Origin: an uncultured Ruminococcus sp.
GTDB lineage: Bacteria; Bacillota; Clostridia; Oscillospirales; Ruminococcaceae
NCBI GenBank assembly: GCA_900538575.1
Contig: UPZA01000009.1
Span: 1 to 64,000, forward strand
Reading direction: 5' to 3'
DNA length: 64,000 bases
Shown here: positions 61,067-64,000 of the stretch, one piece after another
Layout: every line of letters begins with the position of its first letter
How positions within the stretch are numbered: the stretch's first letter is position 1
Position numbers and translations under genes: made by a program
Notes under the pieces: model-generated
Told to the model about the DNA's origin: nothing
The model's database searches: none
The model's input: only the letters and a program-made list of their open reading frames with translations

Positions 61067-62128
61067 TTATAATGATTTGATTTCAGATATAAATTCTTCA
61101 GTTTTTTTATTAAGCCTTTTGAAATCAATTGCTTTAATATAATTTTTTTCAAGCTCATCATGTATATCCAAAGCTGTGTTAAGCGCTTTCTGTGCTTCCT
61201 CAGCAAGCTCAACAGATCCTTTTTTGTTGAATGAAAGCCGCTGTTTTTTTGACGATATTATTTCTTTACTATAAAAACGACCGAAATTTATAGTAGCAGC
61301 CGTTTCGTTTTCTATTTTGTTAAAGAAGTTAGAAGTCATAAATGCCAATCCTGTTTCTTCTGAAATAATATGTTCATATGTGGGAATATGATGCATAGTA
61401 CATTCGCTGACTGTTATATTATAACCACAATTTACAAAATGATCAGCAATCGCTCTTAAAAAGAAATCACTGCCTGCAAACAAATCATCTTTAATCAAAT
61501 AGACGCTATAATCTCCGATTAAAGACTGTGTAGAATAATTATCAGTCGTAAATGCTGAAATCTGTTTATAGCTTATTTTTCCTTTTTCATCTTTTTTATT
61601 TTTTATCATGAGTTTTTTGCAAAATCTTGAAATATATGATATCAGCTTTTCTTTATTCAGTGCGTCTTCACCGATTGTATAAATATCTGAATTTAAAGAT
61701 GCAAGCGCTTCAATGTAACAACGCACTCTTGCATGATATTTTTGATTTTCATCAAATAAATAGTGTATAGCATCAGAATGCTTTTTAAGCTTATTTCCAT
61801 CCCAAAATTCTCCTAAATTTATGATTTCCTGTGAAGCTCCGGGATAAAGCGCCTCGAAAACATGCGGCGCCGTACCGTCAACTATAATTAATTTTTTATC
61901 TTCAATTACAACTGCATCGAGAGATCTGATATCCGATGAGCAATAGTATAAAGATATTGGATGTTCTTTAAATTCGTTTGCAATTTTTTTCATAAGCGTT
62001 GATTTTCCGGTACCCGGACCGCCCTTTAATATGTAGGTATAAAATCCGGGAGCCTTTATTTGTTCTAAAAATTTTGACTGAAATCCTGACGGAGATGTTC
62101 CGCCTAAAAAGTATATTTGCTTTGTCAT
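61067..62128 (-). CDS. P-loop ATPase of the PRK06851 type
   Basis: 353 residues. Walker A KGGPGTGKST (about 35-44) and a DGTAPHVFEALYPGA segment (about 84) typical of the family; a second nucleotide-like half follows. No membrane segments or DNA-binding motif. These proteins are common in Firmicutes and lack a firm function. RBS GGAGGGAA. It stands alone between two transcript ends. Confidence 0.82.
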   Translation of the reverse strand: MTKQIYFLGGTSPSGFQSKFLEQIKAPGFYTYILKGGPGTGKSTLMKKIANEFKEHPISLYYCSSDIRSLDAVVIEDKKLIIVDGTAPHVFEALYPGASQEIINLGEFWDGNKLKKHSDAIHYLFDENQKYHARVRCYIEALASLNSDIYTIGEDALNKEKLISYISRFCKKLMIKNKKDEKGKISYKQISAFTTDNYSTQSLIGDYSVYLIKDDLFAGSDFFLRAIADHFVNCGYNITVSECTMHHIPTYEHIISEETGLAFMTSNFFNKIENETAATINFGRFYSKEIISSKKQRLSFNKKGSVELAEEAQKALNTALDIHDELEKNYIKAIDFKRLNKKTEEFISEIKSL

Positions 62129-62193
62129 ATTGTTCCCTCCGTAGGTTTTGTTTACTTTATTATTTTATGATACAGATGGGAATTTGACACTAT

Positions 62194-62583
62194 TCAGTTA
62201 ATTTTCATAATCGGAATCTGATCATTGCATATATTCATTCCACACTTTTTATAGAATTCGGCCTTTTCATTACTGCATATCAATATTCTTCTATAGTAAT
62301 CTCGATATATTTCAAGCATTTCTGAGACAAGCGCTTTACCTATACCTTTATTTTGATAATCAGGACTTATAAGAAGATAAGGAAAAAAAACATTCATACC
62401 TCCATCAGATATAGCGGTCATCAATCCTATAAGCTTTTCGTTTTCGCGGCATGACAATACAGTTTCACTTGTTAAAACAGAATATAAAAGCTTTTCAGGG
62501 TATCCGGCAGATTCCCAGTTAACTGATAAGAATAGCTTAGTGATTTCATCTTGTGAAAAATTCTTTGATCGATTTATTTCCAT
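62194..62583 (-). CDS. GNAT family N-acetyltransferase
   Basis: 129 residues, one compact GNAT domain with acetyl-CoA loop YQNKGIGKALVSEML and a CSNEKAEFYKKCGM C-terminus. Substrate unknown. RBS AGGAG. Confidence 0.88.
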   Translation of the reverse strand: MEINRSKNFSQDEITKLFLSVNWESAGYPEKLLYSVLTSETVLSCRENEKLIGLMTAISDGGMNVFFPYLLISPDYQNKGIGKALVSEMLEIYRDYYRRILICSNEKAEFYKKCGMNICNDQIPIMKIN

Positions 62584-62669
62584 TGTAATCTCCTGACAAT
62601 GAGTTTTTATATAACACTTATATTATATCTTTTTTTTAGCTATATATTCTTATTATAAATTAAAATATC

Positions 62670-62698
62670 TTGACCTATGATGAAAAAAGTAGTAAAAT
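62670..62698 (+). promoter_or_regulatory. Promoter of pduL
   Basis: TTGACC (62670-62675), 17-bp spacer, TAAAAT (62693-62698). Confidence 0.7.
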
Positions 62699-62757
62699 AT
62701 ATAAAGATAATTAAAAAGTCCGTGAATAATGTCACGGCAGAAAGGCTGTTTATTATT

Positions 62758-63336
62758 ATGTCAAACAAATTTATAGTTGAAACATCTGCAAGGCATGTAC
62801 ATCTTACTCAAGAACATCTTGAAATCTTATTTGGTAAAAATGCGAAACTTACAAACAAAAAAGATCTTTCCCAACCCGGACAATTTGCTTGTGAAGAGAG
62901 AGTTACAATAGTTGGACCTAAAAAATCAATGCCCAATGTTTCAATTTTAGGTCCGGTACGTCCGGAAACGCAAGTAGAGCTTTCTGCTACCGATGCACGT
63001 TCAATCGGTATATCTGCACCAATAAGGGAATCTGGCGATATAGAGGGATCAGGCGCCTGTAAAATAATAGGACCGGAAGGAGAAGTTGAAATCAGTCAAG
63101 GCGTTATAATAGCTAAGCGTCATATTCATCTTACGCCTGAAGACGCCCTTCAAATGAATGTTAAAGATAAGGATATTGTATGGGTTAAATTAGATACAAA
63201 AGAAAGAAAAGCAATATTAGGTGATGTTGTTGTAAGAGTTTCTCCTAAATATGCTGCAGCTATGCATATTGATACAGATGAATCAAATGCTGTTTCAGCT
63301 TATAATGGTCTTGAAGGAGAAATAATAAATATTTAA
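62758..63336 (+). CDS. pduL: Phosphate propanoyltransferase (PduL type)
   Basis: 192 residues from the ATG at 62758; upstream in-frame ATGs would begin in the promoter. Two PduL half-repeats carry zinc ligands in SARHVHLT (about 11-18) and KRHIHLT, with a further His near the end. PduL moves acyl groups between CoA and phosphate, here probably acetyl-CoA to acetyl-phosphate in place of Pta. No microcompartment shell genes are visible and no encapsulation peptide precedes the fold, which suggests a housekeeping acetate-forming role. Confidence 0.88.
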   Translation: MSNKFIVETSARHVHLTQEHLEILFGKNAKLTNKKDLSQPGQFACEERVTIVGPKKSMPNVSILGPVRPETQVELSATDARSIGISAPIRESGDIEGSGACKIIGPEGEVEISQGVIIAKRHIHLTPEDALQMNVKDKDIVWVKLDTKERKAILGDVVVRVSPKYAAAMHIDTDESNAVSAYNGLEGEIINI

Positions 63337-63337
63337 A

Positions 63338-63370
63338 AAAAGCGGCTAAGAAAAATCTTAGCCGCTTTTA
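63338..63370 (+). terminator. Terminator after pduL
   Basis: AAAGCGGCTAAGA / TCTTAGCCGCTTT stem with a short A-rich loop and TTTTATA tail. Confidence 0.9.
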
Positions 63371-63435
63371 TATTATAGAAGTAAAAATTATAAAAAACTG
63401 TTAGTTTTTTTAATAAAAATTCAAGGGGGATTTAA

Positions 63436-63702
63436 ATGACACGAAAAGAAATGATATTACAAATGTTTTTAACTCAATATGAAACAATGACTGCCGACAT
63501 TGACGAGTTACAAAGGCGGTTAAGATATCGGAGAGTTACAACAATAGATTGTCTTGAACTTATCATAGCGATAGAACGTTATGAAATGCTTCACGAAATG
63601 GAGCGTTGGATATTCCAGATAATGAAGATAGACGAAAAAGGAGAATTTGAAAAGCTTTTTGAAAAGTTTGAAAACGAACAGAAAAACAAAGTTAAGTTTT
63701 AG
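63436..63702 (+). CDS. Small helical protein, 88 residues, unknown
   Basis: Almost fully alpha-helical and charged, with a dense Arg cluster QRRLRYRRV (about 26-34) and a hydrophobic face, plus a Lys/Glu-rich tail. AAGGGGG ribosome binding site at good distance supports it. It may be a coiled-coil or nucleic-acid-associated protein; no family recognised. Confidence 0.65.
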   Translation: MTRKEMILQMFLTQYETMTADIDELQRRLRYRRVTTIDCLELIIAIERYEMLHEMERWIFQIMKIDEKGEFEKLFEKFENEQKNKVKF

Positions 63703-63769
63703 CGTTTTAACCTCGCAATAAAAAATATTTTTTTCTGTTGAAAACTCAAGTTAAGGATATGTAAGAAAG

Positions 63770-63798
63770 TTGCATAAAAGCCGTAAACATGATATAAT
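63770..63798 (+). promoter_or_regulatory. Promoter of the recombinase gene
   Basis: TTGCAT (63770-63775), 17-bp spacer, TATAAT (63793-63798). Confidence 0.75.
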
Positions 63799-63840
63799 GG
63801 AGATAAATTAAACAGAAAAGGGAGAGAATAAAAAAACACG

Positions 63841-63872
63841 TTATTGCGCTAAATATAAGTTTAGCGCAATAA
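63841..63872 (+). repeat. Inverted repeat in the recombinase leader
   Basis: A 13-bp perfect inverted repeat, TTATTGCGCTAAA and its complement around TATAAG, lies between a purine-rich GGGAGAG stretch and the start codon. There is no T-run. It could block or relocate ribosome binding or act as a binding site. Confidence 0.65.
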
Positions 63873-63886
63873 GTAGTGGTGAAATT

Positions 63887-64000
63887 ATGAATAAATCAAA
63901 ATTAAATGATTATCCAGAATTTTTAAATGATTACTGGTTTAATTTAGTAGTCGCCAAAGGCAAATCTGAAAGAACTGTTGAGGGTTATCTGATAGATATA
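63887..64000 (+). CDS. Tyrosine recombinase (Xer-like), 3'-truncated
   Basis: 38 codons to the window end, open throughout. DYPEFLNDYWFNLVVAKGKSERTVEGY-type spacing (given here in part) matches the N-terminal SAM-like core-binding domain of XerC/XerD and related integrases, where the KGKS-x-RT-V-x-Y motif is characteristic. The catalytic domain is outside the window, so chromosome-dimer resolvase versus mobile-element integrase cannot be told. Start is the ATG at 63887 with GTGGTGAA ahead. Confidence 0.72.
   Translation, partial: MNKSKLNDYPEFLNDYWFNLVVAKGKSERTVEGYLIDI

Noticed and set aside
1..64000. CRISPR array, rRNA, tRNA, insertion sequence or prophage
   Set aside because: No regularly spaced direct repeats, no recognisable stable RNA gene and no transposase or phage structural gene was seen by eye. 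A tRNA scan would be decisive.

Overview
The window looks like a chromosome segment of a low-GC, Gram-positive, anaerobic clostridium close to the cellulolytic Ruminococcus group. The evidence is four dockerin-bearing secreted proteins (three of them GH9 cellulases), strong AGGAGG-type ribosome binding sites, Firmicute gene orders (rplU-prp-rpmA-obg, rpsB-tsf), an L27 with a Prp-cleavable leader, a YlmC/YmxH sporulation-type gene, and no outer-membrane genes. No rRNA, tRNA, insertion sequence, prophage or CRISPR array was recognised. Many promoters are near-perfect TTGACA-17-TATAAT.

Layout. 1-1.6 kb: 3' part of a dockerin protein and a DUF1294 membrane protein. 1.6-4.4 kb: a manganese (yybP-ykoY) riboswitch in front of a P-type ATPase, probably a Mn2+ exporter. 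4.5-9.6 kb: a tightly overlapping operon with an HPr-kinase-like protein, a PqqD-like protein, a signal-peptidase-like protein, a DUF4430 lipoprotein and a complete ECF transporter (T, fused A-A', S). 9.7-17.7 kb: housekeeping genes (L21, Prp, L27, Obg, Mini-RNase III, YebC, YlmC, S2, EF-Ts, a lipid kinase, phosphoglycerate mutase). 17.9-25.6 kb: three cellulosomal GH9 enzymes with different architectures. 25.7-26.8 kb: a lone metal-type ABC ATPase and a 67-residue protein.

26.9-39.6 kb is a type IV pilus locus: PilC, a PilM-PilN fusion, PilO, a 947-residue PilX-like protein, two minor pseudopilins, prepilin peptidase (opposite strand), PilB, PilT and two pilins. The major-pilin candidate has its own strong promoter. 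39.7-41.7 kb has two zinc-ribbon proteins and an acetyltransferase. 41.7-44.5 kb is valS on the minus strand, behind a 200-nt leader that encodes a 17-residue peptide with three Val codons. The leader can fold into classical 1:2, 2:3 and 3:4 attenuator hairpins and has no T-box; this is the most striking regulatory element in the window.

44.7-64 kb: a second type IIA topoisomerase pair, a Na/Pi cotransporter with a PhoU tail, a ribbon-helix-helix protein upstream of clpB, PRPP synthetase, pyrophosphatase, a MoxR-DUF58-transglutaminase operon, a PRK06851-type ATPase, an acetyltransferase, PduL, a small unknown protein and the start of a Xer-like recombinase cut by the window end.
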